DNA from: Epiperipatus broadwayi
Lineage: Eukaryota > Onychophora > Udeonychophora > Euonychophora > Peripatidae
Length of the DNA: 64,000 nucleotides
Reading direction: 5' to 3'
Assembly (NCBI GenBank): GCA_028023455.1
Contig: JAQFVV010006220.1
Location: forward strand, 9,569,916 to 9,633,915
Made by a program: the position numbers and the translations under genes. Position 1 is the first letter of the stretch. Each line of letters starts with the position of its first letter. The notes under the pieces were generated by a model. The model was not told the DNA's origin. It searched no databases and saw nothing but the letters and a program-made list of their open reading frames with translations. Shown piece by piece: positions 1-11,676 of the stretch.

Positions 1-176
1 TGAAAATTTTTAACACCTTATTTCTGTGAATCTTTGCTTACATGTACATAGTATTATGATCATTATCTGTGTAGAATAATGTGTTAAATCTTCTTTAATA
101 GTTTTGGATTAATTTTGTAAACAGCTTTAATTCTCTCTCAAACCACTACTTTTAACATTATTCTGTACATTTTATG

Positions 177-830
177 ATTATTTTATTAAGAAAACTCTAT
201 GAAAAACCTTTAAAATATTTTTAAACTAACAAATCAATATAAGAATAAGATAAGAGTCTACCTTTCAAGGTGGTGATTGGTTGTTTCTTGTTCTCTACAC
301 AAAAGAATGCCTATCAAAATTTTGACAGTTCTGATAGCTTCATGTTGATTTTAAAGTGAAAATATGTATTAGAATCTTTTAGCATTATTTTGCCAATTTT
401 GATTTTAAAATGAAAACATATATTTTAGAATCTTTTAATGTTATTTTACTGATTTTGACAATTCCAATATTTTCATTTTTATTTTTAGAGTGAAATCTTT
501 TAATGTTACTTTGCTGATTTTACCATTATTTTATTGAGAAAACTCTACTGAATAACTTTTAGAATTTTTTTTTAAGTGTCATTTTACAATTAACAAATTA
601 ATAAAACAATATGAACCTGCCTTCCAAGGTACTGATTGTTTGTTTCTTGTTCTCTACACATGAGAGAGCCTGTCAAAATTGGACAGTTCTGATAGCTTCA
701 TTTTATTTTTAAAGTGAAAATATGTTTTATAATCATTTGACATTATTTTGCCGATTGGTAGTTCTGATATTTTCATTTTGATTTTTAAGGTGAAAATATG
801 TTTTAGGATCTTTTTAACACACAATTTTTT
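177..830. repeat. Tandem duplication, 347-bp unit, two diverged copies
   Basis: The block starting at 177 (ATTATTTTATTAAGAAAACT) recurs at 524 with substitutions and small indels. Each copy contains, in the same order, a segment reading TTCTTGTTCTCTACACA, a GACAGTTCTGATAGCTTCAT segment and a GTGAAAATATG segment. The period is 347 bp. The second copy fades near 830. No coding potential is seen. It may be part of the element whose possible transposase tail follows at 961, but that link is inference. Confidence 0.7.
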
Positions 831-960
831 TCAAAAAATATTTGTAAAAATATAAATTATTTTAGAAGAATGATTCAGATTTTAATAGAAAATGCACTTT
901 TACACAAAAGCAAATTGACAAAGAAATTATAACATTTGGATGCAATTCAAATGGCCTAAA

Positions 961-1089
961 GATGATGTATCCTGGTGGAATAGTGATGATGAGAATTCAA
1001 GTTCTGAAAGTGAAGATGTTGAAAGTGAAAGTAATATATGTCTGAAGAAGATTTGCAATAAATTAGATGATTTGTTTTATTTATATTAA
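961..1089 (+). pseudogene. Possible pogo/Tigger-like transposase C-terminal tail (remnant)
   Basis: A 42-codon open stretch ending in TAA reads DDVSWWNSDDENSSSESEDV and then SNICLKKICNKLDDLFYLY. Just upstream, in another frame, is FGCNSNGLK. The order resembles the end of pogo/Tigger/jerky transposases, where a CGISNxxDGxEDD-like motif is followed by an acidic Ser/Asp/Glu tail. The catalytic DDE core is not visible, so this would be a 3' fragment. Two GTGTCTTAAATT motifs at about 1117-1190 could be terminal-repeat remains, but I cannot match them to a family. It could also be an unrelated acidic peptide arising by chance. Confidence 0.3.
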
Positions 1090-1099
1090 TTTCCTATTT

Positions 1100-4000
1100 A
1101 AATATATATATATATGTGTCTTAAATTCAGGGGTTAATTTTTTTTTTCCAATGTTTCAGTCTTAAAATCCTACTGTGTCTTAAATTAGGGGGTATCTAAT
1201 ATTCAAAGTAATACAGTATTTTTAAATCACTTCCTCTTACTTCAAAAGGATGTTTCTTCTTTATCTCTAGACTAATGTGTATATAGAATGGATTGTAGGA
1301 TTTCACAACATCTAATAAAATATAAAATTTTCAATCATTTCTATTCTTTTTTAGATCACTATTGAAAAAACTAGTCAATAATTTACTATGAATTTAAATT
1401 AAATCAATTACAGAGAATTAATTATTTTGTCTTGATAATTTTATTTATCTTTTTTAAAAAAGTATGTCTATTTAAACATTTTTTCCATCCACAATTTCAA
1501 ATTATTAAATATGTCCATAAAAAAAGATAAATTCATCTTTGATCTAGTAAAACTTCCTTGATGGCAGACAACAAAAAACTATCTAATTATCTACACTTAG
1601 TTTGAGCAAGTTAAATTTGAGACCTCATCTATTTTCACTTTTAATTATTACATCCTTTACTTATATTTTGAATAACTATGGTTTCTTCCTTTCATATGAA
1701 ATCTTAATTAGCATCAAATTCATTTATTTTCTAAAATAAATGATTTTTTGATTAGATTATAGTGCATTCAACATTCTGATGGATTCTCATAAATTTCCCT
1801 ACATAAAATATTTAGTTAAACAATTGATCAGTTCCACATTGCTATTTTCTAGGCAAAGATTTTCATTTTCTTATAATAGTAGAAACAAACTTTGCAGTAG
1901 ATATATGAGCATTGATCCTATGTAAGAAAGACCTTATATATTATAACAAACAAAACAATTTGTTTATTTGATAGATCAATAAAATCTGGTTTGCAAAGAC
2001 ATATATGAAGATTTAAAAAAACAACTATGTATTCTAAAGCAACCTGAAAAATTATGTGATTATATATTCCTTATCTGACTTCTGTTTAGAGGAAAATTGT
2101 ATGTAAGATATCAATCCTAACAAAAAAATCTTTCTATTCAAGTCATAATTTTATAAAAAGTACTGTTTACCTCTTTAAATTATATGTGACTAGTTTCACT
2201 TTTAATTAAAATAATACTTTACTTTTTTAAATTTATTTATTGCTCCATCTGGTACTACAAGAATATAAATGAGCTTTAATTTAATTTATTCTCTTTCAAC
2301 TTATTTTAAACAGAAACTATACAAATATTTTTTTTTAAAAAATCAAAGATTATATCATAGACTTAACAATATATTTGAAACATTTATTATTGAGTTAATT
2401 ATTACTGTTTAAATATTTCAAAAAATAATAATACAACATAATTTCACTTTTTTTAAACTTTGACATCAAATGATATTTAATCATTTTTCTAAAGCAACTC
2501 AAAAATTTAATTCTTAATTAAATGGTAACTAGGCCAATTTAGTGGAAATAATTCTGAAAACACTTATGGGTCACTTGTGTCATTTTCCCTTCTATTTCTG
2601 TTCTATCATAATTATAAACAAATAAAATAGATTATTTTTCAAATTAGATTAGTTTTGGAGTAATTTTTTTTTCCAAGTATATCATATTATCAATAGTGAT
2701 TTTTTTTTTAAAAAAAGTCTAATATCATTGACTATTTTATGTTAATTTATATAAATGTATAAACACATATATGCTCTAAATAAAAATTAAAAAAACTTAA
2801 AGTCACACCACTCATTCCCTAATATATTTTAAAAAGGTGACAACTGCTTCTATAAAATATAATTAATATAAACTCTGCTGTATAAATCATTACAACTGCA
2901 ATTTCATTAATTCGGATATAAAAACTTCAATTTTTAAAATCTAGACCAAGAAGTCTTTCAAACTTTTATATATTTTCCAGAATTTTTTATTTTAGTATGA
3001 GTTAACATTTACTTAAGTAATATTTTTTTTATTTACTCTTAAACATATATACATTAAAAATAATAATAACAATAACATGTTAAAAAAAAAAAAAAGAAAG
3101 AAAAACAATTTAGCAAATATTTGTAAATTCAATTAATTTCTATTTTATCCTTTAATTTTTTACTAAAAAATAGCAACTGAAAATTTTGTCACTTATTGGT
3201 AACACATCTATAAAATAAAACAACACTTTTAATGTATTCCTAAATTTATTAATATTGATAATAAATAATAAAATTTAATATATTCAATTCACTCCTGTTA
3301 CATATAATAACAATAGGCAATGTTTTTAGATAAATAAATCGAAATTAATAATTTTTTTAAAAACTTTTATTAAATTTTTATTTACTAATTAAATTCTATA
3401 TTTTATTAAAAAATTTAAAACATGATTTTTACTATTTAAAAAAATGTATTTTTTTAATTTATTTCAAGCTATTTTAGTACTTAATACAATTAACAAAATT
3501 TAAATTTGTTTGCCCTATATATTTCTTTATTAAAGTTTCAAATGAATTTACATTATATTTTGTAATGTGTTTGTATTATTTCCCATTAATTACTTGCTTC
3601 ATTAACTAAATATATGGTCGATAAACCACTACTCATACAGTTTTATCTTAGGTTCACCCTGAGAAATTTTTATAAAAATAAAGTAAGTTTCAAACTTTAT
3701 TTAAATTCTAGCTTTTCAAAAAAATATGCATAAACAGACAGAAAAATATATATAGAAATTATATAATTAGATATTATGTATCAACTAATTTATTAAATGT
3801 TTTTAAAAAATTTCAAACATTATTCATACTTTTCAAATATATACCACTGTTAGCAATAACTGTCTGAATTATTACTAATAGTTGGAATATATTTAGTAAA
3901 ATGTAAATAGGTTTTGATTTTTTTCTAAAAAAACATTAAACAATTAAACTAGATGATGAAATTAGTTCACAATATAATTACAAGTAAAATGCTATCATCA

Positions 4001-4615
4001 TTAACATTCAAACAAACATTCTACTAATTTATGATATTTTTTATATAGAAATTTATAGATAAATTTATGTTTAAACAGGTTAAAGTATAGATTGTTAAAT
4101 TCTAAAAGCCCTTTTCCACTTTCCCACCTAAAAAAAAAAATCAAAAACAAAAGTATTAATACAGATTAACGTTACTATTTTAAAATCTTAGGCTCTTGAT
4201 ACATTTTGGATAAAAAATTATATGGATATGGATGAAATCATTTAAATAATTATAATGTTAAAAAAAAAAGTATTCTTGTATATTGTTTTTTTTTTTAAAA
4301 CAACATACAGAAATATTTTTAAGTATTAAAAAAAGAACTGGATTTAAACAATATAAACAAAATTGAACATAATTCATTAGCAAAATTTAAATGTAATTTA
4401 TTAGTGATTATTGATTAAAAAAGATGAATTAAAAAAAAATAACCAAATAATTTATCTGTGAATTGTTAAAAAAAAAAAAAAATTTAAGTAAAAACATAAA
4501 ATCATCACTTACAAAAAAAAATTATAAAAAAAAATTTGCAATGTATATGTAAGAAAAAAAATTAGTAATAAAACAAATGCTCTTTTTGTAAATTGTTTCA
4601 TAAATTGTGGTCTTT
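1100..4615. other. AT-rich DNA without recognisable genes
   Basis: Very AT-rich sequence with many A and T homopolymers. I found no open frame with amino-acid composition typical of a protein, no RNA gene and no clear repeat pair. Confidence 0.6.
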
Positions 4616-4621
4616 GGATGT

Positions 4622-5854
4622 TGTAACAGTAACCCTCCTCAATATAAGAAGCAGCAGCAAAATATACAAATAAAATGATAGTTAATTACCAGAGCTCATT
4701 CTTCATACAAATATTCATTTGTTTTAGCTAACTTACACTCCAAATATAACGCAGGAGAGCATGTTCCCACAGGTATGGGAGGGGTTTATTCTATGGGTCA
4801 TGTGGGTGGGTGTTAATTGCATAGATTTTATCAGCAAGTATTATGTATGAAATAACAATAAGTTTGTAAATAAAGAAATAATTTATTCATAATAAAATAA
4901 ATATAATCAAAAATAGTCAATAAAATAAATACCGACTATCTTCTTTGGGAGATTTTCTTTCTTGAGTGCTTTTCAACTTAGGATTTATAATAAAAGTTCA
5001 AATGTTATTTTATCACTTTATAACTTTACGTGATAACTTTTCACATATATAAAAAAGATCTTTTATTGCTAGATTGCTTTTCCGGAAATATTTAATTCAT
5101 TATTAAAGATTACAATACAGTTCATGCTATAAATAATTCAAGGTCAAACCTTATATTCTTATAGTTCTTGCATGAAAAAAAATACATATCATTTTGACAA
5201 ATTCCAAAATAGTTTTCATGCTTTAGTTTTTTTAAAGTTTGTTCTTTTTCTTTGTCTTGAATATACACAAATAAGCAACAATATCAAAGCATTAAAAGTT
5301 ATGTCTTAAAAATATCTTAATGTTATCTTGATGTTTTTCTTTTCTACCCTTAGATATTTTCCTTCTTTTCCATATAATTAAATAAAGCATTGAAGGTAAT
5401 TGTGCAAAGCAGCAGTATACCTGATTTCTTCTCTAGCAATCCATTTGCAGAGTTCTGTTTATCAAAAGCAGTTTTTTTAACTAGCTGATAAAAAAAACAG
5501 ATTAGGCAATTGCACTAAGACCAAAACAAATGAGCTATTTATTTAAACTTAGCACTTCATCTTTCATATAACTCTTAGTACAAAAAGTATCTCCATAAAA
5601 TTAAAATAATAAATCCTTGTGTTTATAAAAAGGATTTGATACGTTATTTTGCTTTCCTTCTTCAAAAAAAAAGTGTGGGAGAGAGAATGAGAGAAAAAAA
5701 TTACCTCATATCAATGCTTTTTGCTGTATTTTCATAACTTTTGAGGGTCATCTCCATAATAAATTTAGAATATCTTAATTTTTTAGCAAAGAAAAAATTA
5801 ATTAAATGGATATCTCATGTTATTTTCCAAAAATACAATAATGCAACTTTGGCA
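4622..5854 (-). repeat. LTR copy 1 (left; 3' LTR if the element reads minus)
   Basis: This copy aligns along its length with 8248-10782 once the nested insertion is skipped. Shared landmarks, in order, are CAAATATTCATTTGTTT, TTTTATCAGCAAGTATTATG, TTCTTTGGGAGATTTTCTTT and CCATTTGCAGAGTTCT. It keeps the uninterrupted site GGAAATATTTAATTCATTAT near 5094, which shows where the TIR transposon later entered the other LTR. Confidence 0.7.
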
Positions 5855-6005
5855 ATGTCAATATAAATCTCTCATCAAAAGGAGACAATGGGATTGAAAA
5901 ACATTACTTCTCTGCCTCAATCACAATACCATCAATAATTTTTTTATATAGTTATTTCTTGACATTTTTGTCAAATAATTTTTTAAAATAAAAGATATTC
6001 AGTCA

Positions 6006-6087
6006 AGCATTGGTGATCGAGAGGTCAACAACAGCTGCTTTACACGCAGTTGTCCCGGGTTAGCGGGTTCGCTTCCCAGCTGATGCT
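6006..6087 (+). repeat. tRNA-like unit (tRNA-Val(TAC)-like), probably a SINE head or tRNA pseudogene
   Basis: The 82-nt unit starts AGCAT and ends ATGCT, giving at least five acceptor-stem pairs. An A-box-like stretch (TGGTGATCGAGAGG) and a B-box-like stretch (GGTTCGCTTC near 6065) mark a polymerase III promoter. The anticodon arm CTGC-TTTACAC-GCAG gives anticodon TAC (valine) at 6041-6043. Extra bases between the anticodon arm and the T arm make a normal tRNA fold unlikely. An A-rich tail follows at about 6098. The GATCGAGAGGTCAAC segment is typical of tRNA-derived SINE heads. It lies inside the LTR element, near one internal boundary. Confidence 0.5.
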
Positions 6088-6199
6088 ATGACACATGAGA
6101 AAAAATAAAATAAAAAATATTCCTTTATAAAAAAATCATTATATTTTTATTTTATCGAAACTCATTAATTCTTTAACAAATCTAAATTCAACAGAGAGG

Positions 6200-7852
6200 A
6201 AGCCATCTTTTATATTTCTTTAATATCAGCTTTCACATCTTCAGAAATAGGCTCTAAGTGAAGATGGGGTTGGTAACCTCTTGTATTTCGCTTGGTTTTT
6301 CCTTCATCTTGGATATTATTTGCCTTATGCTGACATAAAATCCCCTCTCTTTTCTGTCTGGATTCTACCACTTTCCATCCATTTGCCATTTTTATAGGTA
6401 TCTTGCTTGTACCTTGAATGAAAGATAAAAAGTGGTGATTGCTTCACAGGAACTTCTATTCATAATGCAGATTGACTTCTTGAGTGTGATCTCAACAATT
6501 CTATTAATTTCATAATTTCTTCTATATCTCTGTTGACTTCTTTAAGGTTGATATCTTGGATAATCAACCTTGATACCTCCAATGGATGCATCACCTTCCT
6601 GAAATGATGGTTGAGCTACTATGGGAAGCTTACTTTCTTCACTCTGATTGTGGTAACTCATATCTACAGCATTCAAGAAGTCAGTCACCTCTTTAATGTC
6701 TTTCTGCCAGTATTAAGAACCATCTGCTGAATTCAGAAAGGTAAGTTGTGCTTTATTACACTTATTATTTGACTTTCAGTGATCCCACATGCAGACAATG
6801 TTTGTAATCTGGTGATCTGTCTTTTGAAGAATTTCTCTTGCATGATTTGATACTTTATCGCTTTCTTGCTTAAAATCTGTTTTTTATATTCCACAAAAGT
6901 AGTTAGTTTGCTTATCAGGGAATTTCACCATTCCTTAGCCAATCCATTACATGCAATGGCTACTTACTATTTTTTTATTAGTGGATTCAGCTCAAAATAG
7001 CTTTCTAGACTATCTACATGCTTGCTCGGTGTCTCTCCTGCATCACCTCTAAATGTTTATATCTTAAAGAAATTGATTAATGCTTTTGATATTTTTACCA
7101 AATTCAGGTTGGCTTTTAACTAATGTATCTTCTTTCTAACCATTACATTCATAGTCTTACATTTATTTTCCTCTGTATGTTGTTGTACAGTATCTTTCAA
7201 TTTATCATAATTTGCTTTTATGCTATTTACAATAGCAACCATTTCTTTTAATGAAAAATCCTCCATTTGAAGTGTCCTTAGCTTTGTCTCATCCTTCACT
7301 TCCAGTCTCTGTAATCTTTCTCCCAGGCTTAATATTGCTTCAAACACATTATCTTGGTAAGTTCCAACAGTTCCATGGACACCTACAGACAACTCTATGA
7401 AGTCCTGTCTTTTCCAGGACTTGTTTATCTATTTGCTTTATTATCTCTTCCTTCAGAGTAACTATATTATTTTCAACTCACTGTAATTTTTTTCATTTCT
7501 TCTTTGATTTGAACATATGCTTCTTTCATTTCATTATGCATTTATTTAATTTCTATCTGCATTTTTTCTTGATTTTTTTATTCATTTTATTATGCATTTC
7601 TTTTATTTTTGCTAGCTTTCTATCATTTTCTTCTTTCATTTGTTTATCTCTTCTATTATTCATCTTCCTTCATTTATTATCTCTTCTATTACTAATTTCT
7701 TTCATTTGATTCATTACTGCTAGAAAGGATTCCAATTTGAGTGTGACTGCTATGGGCTTTTACTCCACTGGTCCTTGCACAGTCCAGCTATTCTCTTCAA
7801 TCACTATCTCAGCCTCCATTGGTTGTCCTTCTCTGGTATCAAGTAATTCCAT
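6200..7852 (-). pseudogene. Decayed gag-like coiled-coil ORF of the LTR element
   Basis: Read on the minus strand, a start codon at 7852 opens MELLDTREGQPMEAEIVIEE and continues with a stop and frame changes. A highly charged coiled-coil stretch follows (7500-7720), which includes NDRKLAKIKEMHNKMNKKIK. The longest intact piece, 7392-7120, contains LGERLQRLEVKDETKLRTLQ, again with coiled-coil character. Fragments of coding-like sequence go on to about 6200, broken by stops. The position directly inside the LTR, the helical, Lys/Glu-rich composition and the lack of pol motifs suggest Gag. No CCHC zinc knuckle was found. The Phe-rich plus-strand frame at 7509-7709 is the antisense of this coiled coil. 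Confidence 0.45.
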
Positions 7853-8089
7853 ACTTATTTGTTATTCATTGTCTTTCTTCTTTAATCTTGTTAACACTAA
7901 TCTTTGTATCACTATTTAGCAATTTTCAATTCATTTTTTTTCCCTTTTATTCTATTGATTAATACCAACATCAATTCCACCCTAATACAATGTCATTCAT
8001 ATTTTCTCTCTTTCAATTTTAATAATCTTTTTACTTTTATTATAATTCTAAAGTGACTATGTCCAAATAAAATATTTGAGATCTTCAAC

Positions 8090-8247
8090 AATGTTGGTGC
8101 CAATTTATGTATCAAACACCATTGTCTTTGTTTTCAGAATAGAATAATCGATGCCACCCCATTGTCAGTGCTAATTATGTATCACACATCATTGTCTCCA
8201 TTCTCAGAATAGAATATTCGATAGTACCACATTGTAGGTGCTAATTA
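8090..8247. repeat. Short tandem repeat of about 70 bp next to the LTR
   Basis: Segments beginning at 8090, 8161 and 8231 share ATTGTNNGTGCTAATTATGTA and a TTCTCAGAATAGAATAATCGAT-like block. There are two full units and one partial unit, with periods of 71 and 70 bp. They abut the inner end of LTR copy 2. On the minus strand this is where a primer-binding site would lie, and one unit reads TTGGCACCAAC there. I cannot assign a tRNA primer. Confidence 0.55.
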
Positions 8248-10782
8248 TGTAATAATAACCCTGCTCAATATAAACAAAAGCAGCAAAATGTAGAAGTAAA
8301 ATAATGATAGTAGTTAATTAACTAAAGCTCATTCTTCATACAAATATTCATTTGTTTAGCTACCATGCAATCCAAATGTAACATGTAGGAGAGCATGTTC
8401 TCAGAGATATGGAGGGAGTTATTCCACAGGTTGTGTTAATTGCATATATTTTATCAGCAAGTATTATGTATGAAACAATAATTAATAAATTTGTAAATAA
8501 AAAAATAATTTATTAATGATAAAATAAAATAAATGTGATCATAAAGAGTCAATAAAATTAATGAGAATCTTCTTTGGGAGATTTTCTTTCTTGAATACTT
8601 TTCAAGTTAGGCATTATAATAAAAGTTCACATTTTTTATAACTTTAAATGATAACTTCTTTCTTAAAAAAAACTGGTTTATTGCTAGATAGCTTAACTGG
8701 AAATACTTAAGGTACTAATTGGTAGGCCAGGCTAGCTGTTTGGTGGCATTGTTTCTCTGCTAAAAACACAATTATATCGATCTGGGGCCGACTATTTTTA
8801 GAATAGTTTTACATTTTCGTCCGACTTTTATTAAAATATTTTTCCAATTTGTCTGACTTTTATTAAAATATTTGTACATATTCTCCACCTTTTTTAAAAA
8901 TATTTTAACATTTGATACGACTTTTTTTACTAATATTTTGACATTCTAGTAAATAATTTATGATACAAGATTTTATTCAAATATTTGCACATTTTTCTTT
9001 TCAACATGGCAAAATAGACATTGCACATTACAAATAAAGCCAAAACAAAAATCACTGTATTTTAAAAAGAAAAAAGAAAACGAAAGTTTAAAAAGTCAAA
9101 AGTTTTGATCTTATTTTAATTTTTTTGGGGGGAAATGGGGAGAAATACTTCGTCATCACTGAGACAAAATATAGAGACAAAAGTTATTTTTGGTTTATTA
9201 TTTTTACAAAATAAAAATTGGTTTTAAAAAGAAAAGTTTTAGTATATCAGCAATATACAAATAAAGATGAAACAAAAATCGCTGTATAGCCAAAAAAAAG
9301 TTGCCATATTTTTTAAACAAAAAACAAAAAAAAAACGAAAGTTGAAAAAGTCAAAAGTTTGGATCTTATTTTAATGGTTTTTTTTTTTGGGGGGGGGGGA
9401 GGGGTTGACAACTAATTTGTTGTCATTAATCAAACCAAGTTTATGATTTCCAAAACTATGTGCAACCTCAGACATTTTATTTGTCTTGTAATTTACGTGA
9501 CTTTTCGCATGAGTTCTGGGAATAGGTGCTTGGCCATCACCTTTTACAATTTTTTTCACCTTCCAAAATTTGTAGGGAAGCCCAGTGATGGTCTTACAAT
9601 TATTAGTATCAAATACTACATTAGCTAGGGGGTAAGATCTTTAATTCAAGTGCATGTTACAACAGTCATGACCACTTGAATTCCCTACATATGAGAGCGA
9701 TCTGTTAAGTGTGCGTATTTGCATAGGGTTGTGAAGCACATTAGCAGGCCGTAATATTTGTGTGCAATGCCATATAGGCCTGCAGCAGCTAATATGAACA
9801 GGACTGTTCTATAGGCTACAAGTTTCTCTGCAAAAGCACAGAAATATTGGGCCAGGTAAATGGCTTATTTCTGGGTTTTTAACAAAGAAACAACATCACC
9901 AAGCGGCTGGCCTGGCTTACCGATTAGTACCATAGTTTCATTTAATTTATTATTAAAGATTACAATACAATTTGTGCTATAAATAATTCAAGTTCAAATT
10001 TTATATCCTTATAGTTCCTTTATAAATAAGCAAACATTATAATGTCATTTTGACAAATTCCAAAATAGTTTTCATGATTTAGTTTTTTTAAGTACATAAA
10101 TATTCTTTTCTTTTGTCTTAAATATTCACAAATAACCAACAATATCAAAGCATTAAAAGTTCTGAATTTAAAATATTTTATCAGTCTAGAAAGTCTCTCT
10201 TTTCTATCTTTAGATATTTTCCTTCTTTTCCATATCATTAAATAAAGAATTGAAGGTAGTTTACACAAAGCATCAGTATCCCTTATTTCTTCTCTGGCAA
10301 TCCATTTGCAGAGTTCTATTTATCAAAAGCAATTTTTTAAACTAGCTAATAAAGGAAATAGATTAAGCAATGCCACTAAGGTCAAAACCAATGAGCTATT
10401 TACTTAAGCTTAGCATTTCATCTTTCATATAAGCCTTTGTACAAGAAGTATCTCCATCATATTAAAATAATAATTATAAAAATAATAATTATAAATTTTC
10501 AATCCTAATATATATAAAAAATATTATTTGATAGATATTTTATTTTGCTTTTTATCTCTTCAGAAAAAGGATGGGAGAAAGAGAATGAGATAAAAAAATT
10601 ATCTTATTTTAATATTTTTTTTACTTCATTTACATATCAACGCTTTTTGTTGTATTTTCACAACTTTTTGGGGTTATATCCATCATAAATTTAGAATATC
10701 TTTTTTTTTTTTTTAACAAAGGAAAAATTAATTAAATGGATATCATGTTATTTTCCAAAAATATAATAATGTAACTTTGACA
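8248..10782 (-). repeat. LTR copy 2, interrupted by a TIR transposon
   Basis: Homologous to 4622-5854. The first part runs from 8248 to 8710, breaks for the 1221-bp insertion, and resumes at about 9940 (TTTAATTTATTATTAAAGAT), continuing to CTTTGACA at 10782. Without the insertion it is about 1.3 kb, close to LTR copy 1. Confidence 0.7.
8711..9931. mobile_element. DNA transposon with 59-bp terminal inverted repeats, non-autonomous
   Basis: The left end GGTACTAATTGGTAGGCCAG matches the reverse complement of the right end (GGTACTAATCGGTAAGCCAG), and the match continues for about 59 bases to TAAAAACAC/TAAAAACCC. Most differences are C/T or G/A transitions. Comparison with the empty site in LTR copy 1 confirms this is an insertion. 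The interior is AT-rich with no convincing transposase; the small open frames at 9371-9628 overlap on opposite strands and look like chance. I do not recognise the superfamily. The target duplication is unclear (CTTAA on the left; TTTAA a few bases past the right end). Confidence 0.7.
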
Positions 10783-11643
10783 TATTTAAGTGCCCAGATA
10801 TTAAACGATTTATTATGACTGTTTTTGTACAAGTTTAAATATTGTGAAAGCAGATGTGTAAGTGATTTGGATATTAGATGGTAATCAACATTGTTTTAAT
10901 GTTGACATTTTTTTTTAAAATAAAGTTCAAACTAAATTGACTATCAATTCAACATTTTCATAAATGATCTTTTCTATGTAAATCAAGTTTTTTTAAAATA
11001 ATTATTTATTCTAATCTGTTTTAAATATTATGATAGTAGACATAAAAGTGAACAGATATAAGAAATTGTCATATTTGTTTTTCTGTTGTCACTTGTTTTG
11101 ATGATAACATTTAGCTTAAAATTATAAACTTTTTACTTTATATTATGAACCCGGTTAAAAATCAAAAAATCAATATATAGCACAGGTAAATATGCTTTGA
11201 TTTTATATCAATTCAATTTTTTTCTAAATGAGTAGACCTATATATTTTCAAAACACGATAAAGACATAAAAAGATAGAAAATTTCCCATTTAGTTTTGGA
11301 ATAATAATATTCTATTTATAGTAACAAGATAATAAACTGAATTTTTAAAAATTAAATTAAATTAGAAGAAAAATGGGATTATGAAATAAATTAAAAACAA
11401 AAAATTATAATCAATAAACAAACAGACATATCATTTAAGTAAATTCATTTACAACCAAAAATAATTAATATTTGCTATCAATTTTCATAGAAAAAATGAT
11501 TTTTAAAAAAGCATTTTTTAGAATAATTATTTACTGTATATTCTTTTGAAACAAAATTTGCAATAAATGGAAAAACAAAACATGATTTGTATTTTTAAGT
11601 ATGTGCTCAAGCAAAGTCAGTCTGAAAAAATTATAGAGGGTTG

Positions 11644-11676
<33 letters not shown>

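Larger units (their letters stand above)
4622..10782 (-). mobile_element. Non-autonomous or deleted LTR retrotransposon
   Basis: Two long direct repeats (4622-5854 and 8248-10782) flank about 2.4 kb. Both begin TGTAA and end CTTTGRCA, so the LTRs have TG...CA ends in either orientation. The internal region carries a decayed gag-like coiled-coil frame on the minus strand, so the element probably reads right to left. It is too short for a pol gene, and no protease, reverse transcriptase or integrase motifs are seen. The right LTR holds a nested TIR transposon (8711-9931). No matching 5-bp target-site duplication is visible (GATGT on the left, TATTT on the right), so the borders may be off by a few bases or the flanks have decayed. 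Confidence 0.65.

Noticed and set aside
7509-7709. Phe/Leu-rich plus-strand frame resembling a membrane protein
   Set aside because: It is the exact antisense of the Lys/Glu-rich coiled coil of the gag-like frame.
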